NCBI GenBank assembly: GCA_905221605.1
Contig: CAJNDS010002565.1
Location: 194,001-258,000, forward strand
From: Symbiodinium natans
Taxonomy: Eukaryota; Sar; Dinophyceae; Suessiales; Symbiodiniaceae
Direction: 5' to 3'
Length of the DNA stretch: 64,000 nt
Part shown: in pieces, positions 48,926 through 60,545 of the stretch
Layout of the letters: the number at the start of each line of letters is the position of its first letter
How positions within the stretch are numbered: position 1 is the first letter of the stretch
Translations under genes and position numbers: made by a program
Notes under the pieces: model-generated
Told to the model about the DNA's origin: nothing
Databases searched by the model: none
The model's input: only the letters and a program-made list of their open reading frames with translations

Positions 48926-49280
48926 CGCAACCCCCCCCCCCCCCCCTCCAGGGTTTAGAGCTTAGGGTTTGCGGTTTAGGATTTAGGGTTCCCCTCCCCC
49001 TAAGAGAATTTTCTGCAACTGTTTACCATAATTACAGGCAACTAGGCTCTCCAGGTGGTGGTTTAACGGCTTAGGACAAGCCCTAAACCCTAAACTCGTG
49101 GTAGGATTGGCACTTAGGGGTTCTTGGAGTAGGGTTGAGGGTCGACTGTGTTTCGACTCAAGTCGCTTTGGAACACCAGCTGGATAAACCTCTGGGGTTT
49201 AGAATCCTCCCACGGTTTAGGGTTTAGGGTTTAGGGTTCAGGGTTCAGGGTTTAGGCTCTTTAGGGTTTAGGGTTTAGGT

Positions 49281-49399
49281 TGGTGCAGGCAGTCGGGACC
49301 AGAAGCTCAAGTTCACATTGATGGAGGCTTGTCCGCGTTGCTTTGCCATCTCCCTTCCGAGGATGCAGAACCCCAAGTTATCAGTAGAGTAGAGCCCAA
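49281..49399 (+). CDS. Exon running into a family G hairpin
   Basis: Reads PEAQVHIDGGLSALLCHLPS then EDAEPQVISRVEPN. A second frame (FTLMEACPRCFAISLPRM) is also open. Confidence 0.4.
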
Positions 49400-50239
49400 T
49401 TCCCTTGGGGACCAAATGAACTCTGACGGGATTAGGGTTCATATTACCCTCGCAGGAACTATCGTAGTAGAGGGTATGTGACCCCAGTTGTGGGGTGCAT
49501 TGGGCCCTGAAAGTTTTCGGGCCCTAAGCCCTAAACCCTAAACCGCTTATGAACGCCACTTATCACCAACCCTTGCTGTAGGGATTCGGGTGCGGCCGGC
49601 CGCCAGCTGAAGTATGAAGAGCATGGGGGGCAGTACCGGGGCTGATCTTCAGGGCTTAGGGTTAAGGTTTAGGATTGAGGGTTCAGGGTTTGGGGTTAGG
49701 GTTCGCAAATGTTGGGCCTCCTGTTCTTGCAGAGGCATAAACCCGAAACGTAACGAAAAACCTCTTGGAAGCAAAGTCTTCAAAACCAAATGAAAGCCCC
49801 AAACCCGTAAACCCTCACACCTCACCCATCAGCCCGGTGTCTCAGCCAAGGAGATTTTCGCCTTCTTCTGCCTCCAAAAGCCTGAGCGCAGCCCAGCAAA
49901 TGGATCATTGCTTCACGTTTTTGCGCTTTCTTTGTGTTGGATGCCTTCTTTGGAGTTAAACAAGGGGCCTAGTCACTAAACACCTACTTGAAGGTTCTTG
50001 GGTAGCATTGGTAGGGTCTTAATGGTGGTAACTATACTTGTAACATATAACCCTATTTAGTGCACTTGTATTCCCTACTTCTAATCGCCCATGAACCTCC
50101 AAGTAGAACGTGCAAATTATCAAGGGCCCCTCTCCCTTCTGTAGCCCCTTACCTCAACCCCGATATCCCAAACCCTAAACCCTAAACCCTAAACCCTAAA
50201 CCCTAAACCCCCTGACCTGAATGGGTTTCCCTGGGTGCT

Positions 50240-50310
50240 ATACTGCATGCCTGCTGCCTTTCAAAGGGCCGCACCCTCAGCCCGCAAAGCCCTTGTGGCC
50301 TCCGAGGCTT
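50240..50310 (+). CDS. Candidate exon
   Basis: Reads MPAAFQRAAPSARKALVASE. Confidence 0.35.
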
Positions 50311-50526
50311 GAGGCCCAAGTCCCCAAATTCCTAAATAGGGTTTACACTAGGGTTTGGGGTTTAGGGTTTAGGGTTTGGGGTTTAGGATTTAGGGTGTAG
50401 GGCTTCGAGTGCCACTTCTCAAGACCCAAACATCCTGAACCCCTAAACCCCGCCCAGGCTGCAGTGTCCCGGAACCTTAAACCCTAAACCCTAAACCCCA
50501 AACCCCAAACCCTAACCCTAAACCCC

Positions 50527-50585
50527 GCAACGAAGGCATCCTCAGAGATCTTCAGTCCCTTGGCAAGGCCTGCTGCAACTTTGGG
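50527..50585 (+). CDS. Short exon with GTGAGG donor
   Basis: Reads NEGILRDLQSLGKACCNFG, ending TTTGG|GTGAGG. Confidence 0.5.
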
Positions 50586-50616
50586 TGAGGGTTTCTAGGG
50601 CTTATGAGGCTAGGGT

Positions 50617-50748
50617 TTAGGCTTTAGGCTTTAGGCTTTAGGCTTTAGGCTTTAGGCGTTAGGCTTTAGGCTTTAGGCTTTAGGCTTTAGGCTTTAGGCT
50701 TTAGGCTTTCGGCTTTCGGCTTTAGGCGCTAGGCTTTAGGCTTTAGGT
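50617..50748 (+). repeat. TTTAGGC variant array
   Basis: About 19 units of TTTAGGC, a block in which the last G of the telomere-type unit is C throughout, with a few TTTCGGC and GTTAGGC. Confidence 0.95.
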
Positions 50749-51264
50749 GTAACTCTTGTGTTATATGCTTGGGCCCCGAAGTCCGTACATAGGAAGTACT
50801 TCAAGCCTCAAGTCTTCCCATGTACGCGCCTGGTCCCTTAGAGTGAGGTCTTGGAAGCTTTTGGGCTTTGGGGATTTGGGGTTCGGGACTTCTAGCCCCC
50901 AAGCCCTAATTCAGCCACAAACCCTAAACCCTAAGCCCTAAACCCTAAACCCCTGTGTCTTCCGGCTGGCTCCGAAGCACTTGCAAAAAACTCTGCGTTT
51001 TGAACAATGATAGGCCCTTGGCATCCACAGACCCCTGGTTTAGGGTTCAGGGTTTAGGGTTAGGGTTCAGGTTTAGGGTTTAGAGTTTAGGGTTTAGGGT
51101 TTAGGGTTAAGGCTTAAGAGTGTAGGGATTGGGGTTTCCGGGATTTGGGGTTTGGGGTTTGGGGTTTGGGGTTTGGGGTTTGGGGGCGGGAGGGAGAGGG
51201 GTCACTCCTCGGCTCTGCATGCCCCAAGAGACAAGCAGTCCCCTGAAGCCCACAGCCCTCCTCC

Positions 51265-51485
51265 CTAAACCCTAAACCCTAAACCCTAAACCCTAAACCC
51301 TAAACCCTAAACCCTAAACCCTAAACCCTAAACCCTAAACCCTAAACCCTAAACCCTAAACCCTAAACCCTAAACCCTAAACCTTACTAAACCCCAAACC
51401 CCAAACCCCAAACCCCAAACCCCAAACCCCAAACCCCAAACCCCAAACCCCAAACCCCAAACCCCAAACCCCAAACCCCAAACCC
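51265..51485 (+). repeat. CCCTAAA array switching to CCCCAAA
   Basis: About 17 CCCTAAA units, then a sharp change at about 51390 to 13 CCCCAAA units. Confidence 0.95.
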
Positions 51486-51515
51486 TATGCGTCTGCACCT
51501 CCGGGCTTCCTGCAG

Positions 51516-52040
51516 GCCAAGTGTCTGGATGAGATGCATGCCATGGCCGGCGAGGTGCGGATGACGGTTTTGGACTTAGGGTTTATGTAGGGTTTCTTGT
51601 TGATTTTTTTTGTTTTTCCGGGGGGGGGGGGGGGGGGGGGGGGGGGGTCCCTTTTTTTTTTTTTTTTTTTTTGGGGGGGGGGGGGGTCAGGGTGTTTGGT
51701 CTGTTTTGGGTTTGCGGTTTTTGGGGGTTTGTGTTTTGGTTTTTGTTTTGGGATTTTTGGGGTTTCTTGGGTTTAGGGTTTTTGGGGGTTTTGGGTTGAG
51801 GGTGGAGGGTTTGCACTTGTGCTTGAGGATGGTTTGGGGCTTAATCTAATGGTTTAGGATGCAGGGCTTGTGGCTTGTCATCCAGAAATTTCTTGTAGCG
51901 TCTGCGAGTGAAAAGATTCCTGTCCTCTCTAAACCCTAAACCCTAAACCTTAAACCCTAAACCCTAAACCCTAACCCCAAGCGCCACGGAAAGGACGTCG
52001 TCGGCTGGTCGGAGCAGATCTTCGCTTTTCTCGAGGACGT
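51516..52040 (+). CDS. Two exons of a long gene, function unknown
   Basis: Exon 51516-51566 (AKCLDEMHAMAGEVRMT; TTCCTGCAG acceptor, |GTTTTG donor) and exon 51982 to about 52040 (RHGKDVVGWSEQIFAFLEDV). Both are in phase 0. The intron has a G/T homopolymer block (51618-51690). Confidence 0.5.
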
Positions 52041-52711
52041 CTGTGGTCAATGGGGAACTGACTCCTAGGATATGGGGGTTTAGGGTTTCGGGTTTAGGTT
52101 TAGGGTTTAGGGGTTAGTGGTTAGGGTTTAGGGATACTGGATGGTTTGGGTTTTGGGTCTGCCCGAACAGCTACACCCCGAAACCCCCTAAACCCTAAAC
52201 ACTCTAAACCCTCTAAATCCTAGAAACCCTATAAACCCTATAAACCCTATAAGCGTTACAAACCCTAAGCCCTGAGCCCTAGGCCCTGAACCCTAAACCC
52301 AAGCGCTACCCGCAACCCTGAAACCCTTGGGCCCAAGAAGGCCCGGAATCCAACATCCGAAAGTCCGTAAGCCCTAGACCACGACGACAACCCGAATTAG
52401 ACAAAAGAGCGCCCGCACGTTCACTTCGTTCCTTTTAAACATCACAAGCTCACTATTATACATTAATGTTAAAGTCGTAGCTAAAAAACCTGCACCCTAA
52501 ACCAAAACCCTAAACTCCTTTGTGCCTAAACCCCAAACCGTATGCTGTTTGGGATCAAACATGATTAAACCCTAAACCCTAAACCCTAAACCCCTAAACC
52601 CTAAACCCTAAACCCTAAACCCTAAACCCTAAACCCTAAACCCTAAACCCTAAACCCTGCTGCTTAGGCATTAACCCCTCAACCCAAGCGTTTCGTTCGG
52701 GGAACCCCCAG

Positions 52712-52773
52712 AGGACCAGACACTGTGGCCTCAGAAGATACAGCAGACCAACAAGCTGCTTGGCATGATTTGG
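52712..52773 (+). CDS. Short exon
   Basis: Reads DQTLWPQKIQQTNKLLGMIW, ending at |GTGTGG, after a CCCAG acceptor. Confidence 0.5.
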
Positions 52774-52785
52774 GTGTGGGGCCTG

Positions 52786-52865
52786 GGGTTTAGGGTTTAG
52801 GGTTTAGGGTTTAGGGTTTAGGGTTTAGGGTTTAGGGTTTAGGGTTTAGGGTTTAGGGTTTAGGG
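52786..52865 (+). repeat. TTTAGGG array
   Basis: Eleven perfect units. Confidence 0.95.
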
Positions 52866-53114
52866 AGGGTTCAGGGGTTAGGTGTTTAGGGGTTTAGGCT
52901 TGCTGAATTTCAAGACCCTTGGGATGTTCCCTCTTATACTATAGCAGTCCTCATAGTAGGGATTATACTGTAACCTCTACTAAGGACTGTTAGTATAAGG
53001 GGGAGACTCCCAATGAAGACCTCCAAGCCCTGCAAGCGGTTTAGGGGCGCGAGTGCAAAAAGGGGAAGCTGCCCCCATGCTCTGGGAAAAACCAACAGCT
53101 CAGAATCCTACCAC

Positions 53115-53395
53115 TCCTGGGAGGTTCAGGGTACTTATAGCCCAATTATAATTGCGCTTATAAGCCCCCTAAGTCCTCCAGGTAGGTTATAAGTAGACTT
53201 AGAATAGGGGTTATAAGTACCCATGAACCTTATAAGTAGACTTAGAATAGGGGTTATAAGTACCCATGAACCTCCAAGTACCGGGAGGTTCATGTTCACT
53301 TATATGTGTGGTCAGAAGTGCCCAAAAAGGGCTATAAGTACAGTTCGCATAGCTATAACCCTGCTTACAACTACCCATGAACCTCCAAGTAGCTG
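53115..53395 (+). repeat. Two family D elements in tandem
   Basis: GGAGGTTCAGGGTACTTATA, then two near-identical 47-base blocks (TTATAAGTAGACTTAGAATA ... CATGAACCT), then GGAGGTTCATGTTCACTTAT and CTACCCATGAACCTCCAAG. A small duplication of one arm created the tandem. Confidence 0.65.
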
Positions 53396-53399
53396 GCAG

Positions 53400-55080
53400 C
53401 CACATGCGTCAATCCCTGAGCCTGAACCCTAAACAACAATGAGCCAAAAGACCCAAAAGCCCTAGACCCTCTTCGCTGCGGGGTTTAGGGTTTAGGGTTT
53501 AATTAGGGTTTAGAGCTTAGGGTTTGGGGTTTAGGGGAAGAATGAAGCACCAAGATTGTTCAGCCTTCTTGCGGATGGTCGATTTTGATTTCGACCGCTG
53601 TCGGATTAGGATTTGCACGGGGCATATCATGTCGTGATGTCAAACATAGTTACAGCTAGGTGCCCATGGTCGCAGTCCAGCCTGGAGCCTATTAATCCTA
53701 AACCCTCTCGACCCCAAATCCTGCACCCGAAACGCTCCGCTCTCGACTCACGACGAACCTCAGAAGCCTCAGAAATCGATCAAAAGCCTGAATTATCATA
53801 ATGGGGCCTTAATTATAGGGTCTGGGGGTGAGTATAGTAGAAGAATAAAGGGACCCTCAGGGAATACGATTATTATTCATTCCGACCCTATATGTTTGCT
53901 CACCCTCGAGCAGAGATTCGGGCATGTTCGGTTTCCGATGTTGCCCGGCAACTACATGTTTGATCTCCCCCTCCTTTCTTTAGAGGCCGAAATCCAACAG
54001 TATGTGCCGTTATACATACATACATTCATTTATTCATTGATTCATTTAGTTGTTCATTTGTGTATGTCTTTACTCATTTATGTAATTATTTATGTATTTA
54101 TGTTTTTTCATATTTTTATGTATGTTGTTTTAAAGGTGTTTATGTGTTTTTGCTCATTCATGTTTGTATTGCTTATGTTTGTTGTAGTTATTTCTTTATG
54201 TCTTTTTTGCATTTGCTCATGCCTTTATTTGTTTAGTTCTTTATATCTATTTTGTGTTTTTTTATTGATATGCCTATATGTACTTATGTACTGATACATT
54301 ATCTTTCTGAACCGTTGAAATTGTAGGAGAGCAGCCAAGGCAATGGTTCCTGGGCTCGTGGATCGTTTCAAGCCTCTTCGGGCCGAAGGCATCCGATTTT
54401 TTGGGTTTTGGGGGGTGGGGTTCAGGGTTTAGGATTTAGGGTTTAGGGTTAGGGCTTAGGGTTTAGGGTTTTAGGGTTTAGGGTTTAGGGTTTAGGGTTT
54501 AGGGTTTAGGGTGCAGGGTTTAGGGTTTAGGGTCTAGGGTGAGGAGGGGGGACTGAGCGTTTAGGGCTCATGGGAGGAGGAGGGGCGGGGGGGGCGGGCG
54601 TTCAGTTTTGGAGTCCTCTCACACATAAAATTCCAGTTTTCGGTGTGTGGGAGTTTGCTTGTTCGGGTCCTGAGGCCCCCATCCTACTAAGCCGGCCCAA
54701 CGAGAACACTCCGAGTCCTCCTTGAGATATAATACTTGGCAGCCCAGGAGAACCCAAAACCCTTTTTTGGGTTCTGGGTTCACTTATTAAAGTAACCAAC
54801 CCCAAAACGGGTGTATGTTAATATGGTTAGGTCTGCCAAGAACATAGTTACAAGTGTTTTTGGCATCTCTTTCTCAAGGGGACTAGGGTTTAGAGTGTAG
54901 AGTTACAATAGAAAACTTGCGAGCCCCCTTCAAGACCCAAGCGCCAAGCCCCGTGACGGCGCAAAGATCGCTTACTTTTTATAAACCCCTAAATCAAGCA
55001 GAAAAAGAAAACCAAACATGACCACCACAAAGATGGAGGGTTGTTGGGTTTGGTTTAGGGTTTAGCATTTAGGGAAACAA
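53400..55080. other. Mixed stretch with one likely exon
   Basis: Exon-like island 53914-53998 (FGHVRFPMLPGNYMFDLPLL after CGAGCAG). The following 300 bases are AT-rich low complexity (TTTATGT and TTCATTT motifs), making the hydrophobic ORF to 54294 spurious. A TTTAGGG array at 54425-54540 and a family C element at 54755-54840 follow. Confidence 0.45.
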
Positions 55081-55087
55081 GTTGCAG

Positions 55088-55854
55088 GTCGTCGCCACCT
55101 TCGCTGGCCAGGACCCCACGCACCAACGCCTGTTGGCCGAGGAGTGTGAGGGTTAGGACCCTAAACATGAAACCCCTGAACCCTAACTGCACCCTAAACC
55201 AAAATGTATATACATATATAGGCTCCAAGCCCCAAACCCTAAACCTATACACTGGTAGGCCCTAAGCGCCCTAGACCTTGAGGTTTGATGCCTGGGTCCC
55301 TAAGCCCTAAAGCCCAAACCCTCAACCCTAAACTCTTTCTCGCCTTTCGGAGCTGGTGCGATCGGCCTCGAAGACGCTAAAAGCAGAATCCCTCAACCCG
55401 ACATTACCCCAAAATAGCTCCCCCTAAACCCTAAACCCTAAACCCTAAACCCTAAACCCCTTGGGGACCGTATAAACCCCAGAATTGGGATCATATACCC
55501 GAGGCCACAAGAGTCCCTCTTAGGGTATGTGAACCATAATCCCTCGTTTGGTCCCCAAGGCAATGACCTACAGTTCCGCAAAGTATAGTTGGCTTTTAGT
55601 TAGGGTTGAGGGGTTTAGGGTTTAGGGTTTAGGGTTTTAGGGTTTAGGGTTTAGGGTTTAGGGTTTAGGGTTTAGGGTTTGGGAGGGGTTGGGGGTATGG
55701 GAGGGCTGTGCAAATGCCCGAGATTCAGCGGAGGACGCGCCCAGACTCTAAACTCCTGCAAAGCGGAGGACTCGATGTGCTATCACATCTCGCGCGGTCT
55801 GCAGCAGTGGCATCAGCAGGCTCGGGAGCACGACTGAAGACCCGAAATCCCTGA
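55088..55854 (+). CDS. Two exons ending a gene, function unknown
   Basis: Exon 55088-55151 (VVATFAGQDPTHQRLLAEEC) joins exon 55763-55854 (EDSMCYHISRGLAAVASAGS, TGA) with phase 1: G + CG = Ala. The intron holds a family G hairpin and a TTTAGGG array. It may be the C terminus of the long gene to its left. Confidence 0.5.
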
Positions 55855-56329
55855 ATCTTGGTAACTCCACAGTTGCATCCCACAGCCTGCGCCAGCTTCT
55901 AGTTTTGGTTTAACTGCAAATCCCCTGCTGTCTCCACATTCCCGAGTCATGAGTGTGATCGTGACTACCTCTCAAGTAATGCACAGCTCGGTTCAAGTGT
56001 TTTCGTTTGGGGTGACGGGGTTGCACTTTTTTTCAAGGCCTTGGAGCGAAGCGATAGAGGGTCGAACGATGTGGGGAGGAGGGGCGGGGGGAACGGGGGG
56101 GGGATTGGGGGAGTGGGGGTGGGGTAAACCCTAATGGAGTATCCTTGGGGTCAAACCTGAAATTGCTGGGTTGTGACCCATTGAGTTGTGTGGTTTGGAT
56201 TGACAGGTGTGCAGTTGGGAGCTTTAATTCGAAATGAAGTCGGAGTGAGGGGTCGGGTTGAGGGTTTAGGGTTAGGGGTTAGGGTTTAGGGTTTAGGGTT
56301 TAGGGTCAGGGTTTAGGGTTGAGGCAAGG

Positions 56330-56643
56330 GCCTACTGCACCTGGGACGTGCGGAAGTTCGTCGTGCAACAGCTCCGCTGCTGATACAGTCACGGGGTTGC
56401 TGGGTGCAGGAAATGTGGGCTCGGTGCTCCCGAACAGGGTTGGTTTAGGGTTTTGGGTTTTGGGTTTTGGGTTTAGGGTTGTGGGTTCAGGGTTTTGGGC
56501 TTGGGATTTTGGGTTGACGGTTTAGGACTTTGGGTGAAGCTGCGCTGAAGCTGTAGGAAAGTCGGGGACGAGCCAAGGTATCTGGCACAGTCCAAGCAGC
56601 TGACGAAGGACAACTGCGACTACTTGGGCAGGGCATGCAGCCA
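56330..56643 (+). CDS. Two candidate exons
   Basis: 56330 to about 56440 is open in two frames; one reads HLGRAEVRRATAPLLIQSRG. 56562-56643 reads VGDEPRYLAQSKQLTKDNCD up to CAG|GTTGAA. A G/T-rich degenerate repeat lies between. Confidence 0.4.
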
Positions 56644-57260
56644 GGTTGAAGCTAGTATCCCCTCACCCTAAACCCCAAACCCCAAACCTAAACCCCAAAC
56701 CCTAAACCCTACACCCTAAACCCTAAACCCTAAAGCCTAAAGCCCAAACCCTTAGACCAAGCGTGGCCCTAACCCTCCGAAGCTTGTAATCTTGCTAATG
56801 GCAGCTCCTTTGCGTTAGCTCTGCGCCTTCTTTCCTTTGTCCGGGAGGGGACCCTTCACCCCATATAGGTGCTATGCCAACTGGTATATGTGGAGACTGA
56901 TATCCTCAAAGTTTGGGGTTTAGGGTTAGGGGTCAGGGCCTATACCAGCTGTGTATATGGGGACTTCAGAATCTCAGGGTTTGAGGCTTATGGCTAGGGT
57001 CAGTGCTTAAAGTTTTAGGGTTGGAAGGGGCTTAGAACCCAAGTGTTGGTACTTCGAACCGTATTTCCCTAAACCCTAAGCCCTGAGCCCTATAAGCCCT
57101 AAACCGTAAACCGCTTCTACCTCCCGAAGGGTCCATGTACCTGCTACGGCTACTGTCTAGGAACCTTTAGGCCCAAGTATATACAACGCGGGTACATGGA
57201 CCCTTTAGGGTTTAGGGTTTAGGATTCTACCTGTAGCTACGGCGGGTCCCTTCCTTGTAG

Positions 57261-57431
57261 GTTTTCACACTGCTGCAACGCCGATCAGGGCTCACGAATC
57301 GTTCTCTCCTAAGCCCCCAAAAGACCTTGAAGCTGAGGCAACTGGAGTGCCTTCGTCCGTATCATCGGGGAGTTCCTGTGCGGGTGCCCCGCTGCAACCG
57401 CAACGTCATCCCCAAACTGGGCGTTTCTTAG
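57261..57431 (+). CDS. Exon of 57 codons, basic product
   Basis: After TTCCTTGTAG: VFTLLQRRSGLTNRSLLSPQ, KTLKLRQLECLRPYHRGVPV, then TAG in the next repeat. The composition is basic and the splice acceptor is good. It follows a family B hairpin (57122-57210). Confidence 0.5.
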   Translation, partial: VFTLLQRRSGLTNRSLLSPQKTLKLRQLECLRPYHRGVPVRVPRCNRNVIPKLGVS

Positions 57432-57989
57432 GGTTTAGGGTTTAGGGTTTAGGGTTTATCGTAAGAACCCAAAACCGACTTTCTGGAGGTATGCATAAGA
57501 GCTTTTCTGTTCAGGGCCTACAAGAATCGTAGGTTTTGGGGTTTCTCAAGGTCGGGTTTGTTCAAGCCTTTTGTTGTGTGAGGTTATCGGGCTCCAGCTT
57601 CATTCTCCGTCTTCAGCTTTGCACGTCTTGGGGCTTTGGAGGTGTTGAGGGTTGACTGCTTGGTTCTCCGAGTTTCCTGCATTGTGCTTGGCAGCTTTAG
57701 GTTGCACTGAGCCTACTGAGTCAGGGTCGTTGCACGGTTCAGGGTTCAGGGTAATATCCTGCATAAGCATCGCGAGCTCTGTTAAGGTTGTTTTGGGTTT
57801 AGGGTTTACGGGGCTTCGGGTTAAGGGTTTAGCCGCTGTTTGAATGCCCCTAACCCCTAAACCCCAGACCCTAAACATTGTAGCACGCCCCTCTGACCCC
57901 TCCGAACCTCTCCGAACCCCTGGGTCCTAATCCCTGAAACCTGCCACATTCCTCTGAACGGTCCTAGCCCTTGATTGAGGGTGGTTGGG

Positions 57990-58160
57990 GAGGATCCAGG
58001 AAGCAGAGAGAGAGAGAGACAAAAGAAAGAACAAGACAGGAAAAGAGAAAGAGAGAGAGAGAGAGCGAGTGAGAGAAACACAGAGAGAGAGAGAGAGAGA
58101 GCGAGAGTGACACAGTGAGAGAGTGAGAGAGGGGGAGAGAGCGTGTGAGAGAGTTGCAGT
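57990..58160 (+). repeat. GA-rich microsatellite
   Basis: Long GAGAGA tracts with interruptions. The Ser/Leu-rich - strand ORFs over it are artefacts. Confidence 0.9.
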
Positions 58161-58866
58161 ACGGGCATGCGGGTGTCGATGCTGCGGTGGCCACAGAGAA
58201 TCCATATCTCTGTAAGCCTTCTCCGATGCCCTAATTCCTGAAACTTTTACAAATCTTAAGAGTCAGCGTGCCTTTATAGGATGTGTTTGGGCCCTAAAGC
58301 TACTGCATAGGGAACCCTTTCAGGCTTTAAGGCCCAAGTGTAAGACGATATAGGCACATGGACCCTTAGGGTCATAACTAAAACCCGACACCCTAAACTC
58401 AAAAACCTTACACTTTTGGGCCCTGAAGAGTCCATCGAACCAATCAAAAAAACCTGCTTTGTTCTTTGTTGGTGATCCCTAAACCCTAAACCCTAAGCCC
58501 TAAACCCTAAACCCTAAACCCTAAGCCCTAAGCCCTAAACCCTAAACCCTAAACCCTAAACCCTAAACCTAAGCCCTAAACCCCAGACCCCGAGACAAAC
58601 CCTAAGACAGAGAGCCCCAGGTGTGCTTGGCCGGAGCATGGCGCGCCCCAGAACCACCGTCATGAGCAGAGTTTCCTGCGAGAGGCACGGCCCCGGAAGC
58701 TTTCAAAAAGGGTGTAGTAGGGTTTGGGGTTTAGGGTTCAGGGTTTAGGGTTGAGGGTTGAGGGTTTAGGGTTTCGGGACGCCCTAAGCACCCTCGAGGA
58801 TGCCACCATTCCTTTAGACCCTTTTCGGGGGTGCGAGTACGGTTAATTAGGGAGTCCTCAATTTTT

Positions 58867-58935
58867 TACGCCCTGCCCCCCCCCCCCTCCCCCCCCCCCC
58901 CCCCCCCCCCCCCCCCCGCTCCCCCCCTCCCCCCC
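58867..58935 (+). repeat. C homopolymer tract
   Basis: About 60 C with a few T. A glycine-rich - strand ORF over it is spurious. Confidence 0.95.
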
Positions 58936-58952
58936 CACCACGATCGTCACAG

Positions 58953-59192
58953 GTGGGCGCGTTGGGTCCCGCTGTGCCTGCATGCGTCGTTTCAGGGCGG
59001 ATGAGGGACGCACCTTGGATAATGGCCAAGACGATGGAGAAATCTATTTCAGCAAGAGATCTGCTGGGTCTGGATGCAGAATTCGTTAGTTTTATCCTGA
59101 CGCATCGTCCCGCCCCCCAAGTCCTTACCCCGCAACAAAGCACCGAACCCCTGAGCCCCTATTCCCTTAGTAGTAGAGTAGCTAACCTTTAA
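58953..59192 (+). CDS. Exon of up to 79 codons
   Basis: GTCACAG acceptor; reads MRDAPWIMAKTMEKSISARD, LLGLDAEFVSFILTHRPAP, then a Ser/Pro-rich end to TAA 59190. The donor may lie before the tail, because a hairpin (59168-59245, AGTAGCTAACCTTTAACC type) begins there. Confidence 0.5.
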   Translation: MGALGPAVPACVVSGRMRDAPWIMAKTMEKSISARDLLGLDAEFVSFILTHRPAPQVLTPQQSTEPLSPYSLSSRVANL

Positions 59193-59300
59193 CCTTTTTG
59201 GGTTAGTATATTCCCCTTATATTCCCAAAGGTTAACCTTTAAAACCCCGAGGTACTGGACAACTAAGGTCCCAAACCCGTGAACTTCACGCCCTGATCAG

Positions 59301-60347
59301 GTGGACAGCGAGCTTGAGCGCGTGCTGTCCATCTTCAAGGAGCCTTGGGATGGTTCAGGGTTTAGGGTTTAGGGTTTAGGGTTTAGGGTTTAGGGTTTAG
59401 GGTTTAGGGTTTAGGGTTTAGGGTTTAGGGTTTAGGGTTTAGGGGGCCTTTTCAGCGTGTGGAAGCCAGGAACAAGTCAAAACACCCCAGGAACCCTACG
59501 CCATAAATGCGCTATCATGCAATGCCTACACCATAAAGCCCCAACCCCTTCTACCTAAACCTTAAACCCTACACCCCAAACCCCAAACCCCAAACCCTAA
59601 ACCCTAGACCCTAAACCCTAAACATAAACCCTAAAGCCTAAACCCCCTCAACCCCTGAAAACCCAAACTCTGAACCTGGCACACCCCGCCCCTCCGCGGA
59701 CCCCGACAGACTGAGTCCGCCCGTCAAAAAGTTTCCTCTCCCAGGAGCTGAGGAATCTTCACAAAGGTTCAGGGTTGGGGTTTAGGGTTTCGGTTTTAGG
59801 GTATAGGGTTTAGGGTTCAGGGTTCAGGCGGTTCAGGGTTCAGAGTTTAGGGTCTGGGGTTAAGAGTTTAGGGTTTAGGGTTCCTGACCCAAGAGACGGG
59901 TGGGGCGGGGGGAGAGGGGTTGCCTTGAGTAGCTTATTTGTGGCCTTACAGATATGTACATGTCTTATGTCTGTACAGGTAGTTTTGATTTACGTGCCTC
60001 TTTAGACAGAGAGAGAGGCAGGAACCATAAGAGAACAAGAGAATGCGGAGATGTACCAGTTGTTGTGTTTGCGGTGTAGGGGTTGTCTTTGTTTTAAGGT
60101 ATGAGGTTTCTCCATGCAGGGTTCTGGCAGCAGATTGATCCTTTGCTAGGGATCTCCGCCAAAGACATGTAGGGTTTGGGGCTTTAGGTTTACGGTTCCA
60201 CACTAAACTCAAAGCCCTAAATCCTAAACCCGCTTCGCGCGCCAAGTGTGCCTCAAAGCTTTCTCCGTATTTTCCAGGCCGAACGTCAAGCTCTGGGCCC
60301 TACCTATTGAGACTAGCATCAGAGTCCTTCGAGCCCTTAACCGCTGA
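59301..60347 (+). CDS. Three exons including a 22-nt microexon
   Basis: Exons 59301-59352 (VDSELERVLSIFKEPWD), 59745-59766 and 60278-60347 (RPNVKLWALPIETSIRVLRA, TGA) total 144 nt, 48 codons, in phase (1 then 2). The last two acceptors are classical: TTTCCTCTCCCAG and CTCCGTATTTTCCAG. The stop at 60345 may be bypassed by an earlier donor. Confidence 0.5.
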
Positions 60348-60448
60348 TCCTCTGGAAAACCACTACAGCCTAAACTGCTTAAACCGGCAAACTTTTTCAG
60401 CGACGCCTAAACCCGAAACCCTAAACCTTGAAGCCCTAAACCCAAAAC

Positions 60449-60545
60449 CTTTGAGACAGGACAACGGCAAACTGCAGGACCGCCTCTGGGGTCCCTTTTG
60501 GAGGCACATATGGAATCATATGGGGGGTAGGGGCTCAGGGCTTCT
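60449..60545 (+). CDS. Candidate exon
   Basis: Reads NGKLQDRLWGPFWRHIWNHM. Unusually rich in Trp. Followed by degenerate TTTAGGG. Confidence 0.35.

Noticed and set aside
53896-54294. 132-codon ORF with many hydrophobic residues, looking like a membrane protein
   Set aside because: Beyond 54000 it is translated AT-rich low-complexity DNA; only the first part looks exonic.
57857-58205. Ser/Leu-rich minus-strand ORFs
   Set aside because: Products of the GAGAGA microsatellite.
58847-59143. Glycine-rich minus-strand ORF
   Set aside because: It runs through a C homopolymer and over a better + strand exon.
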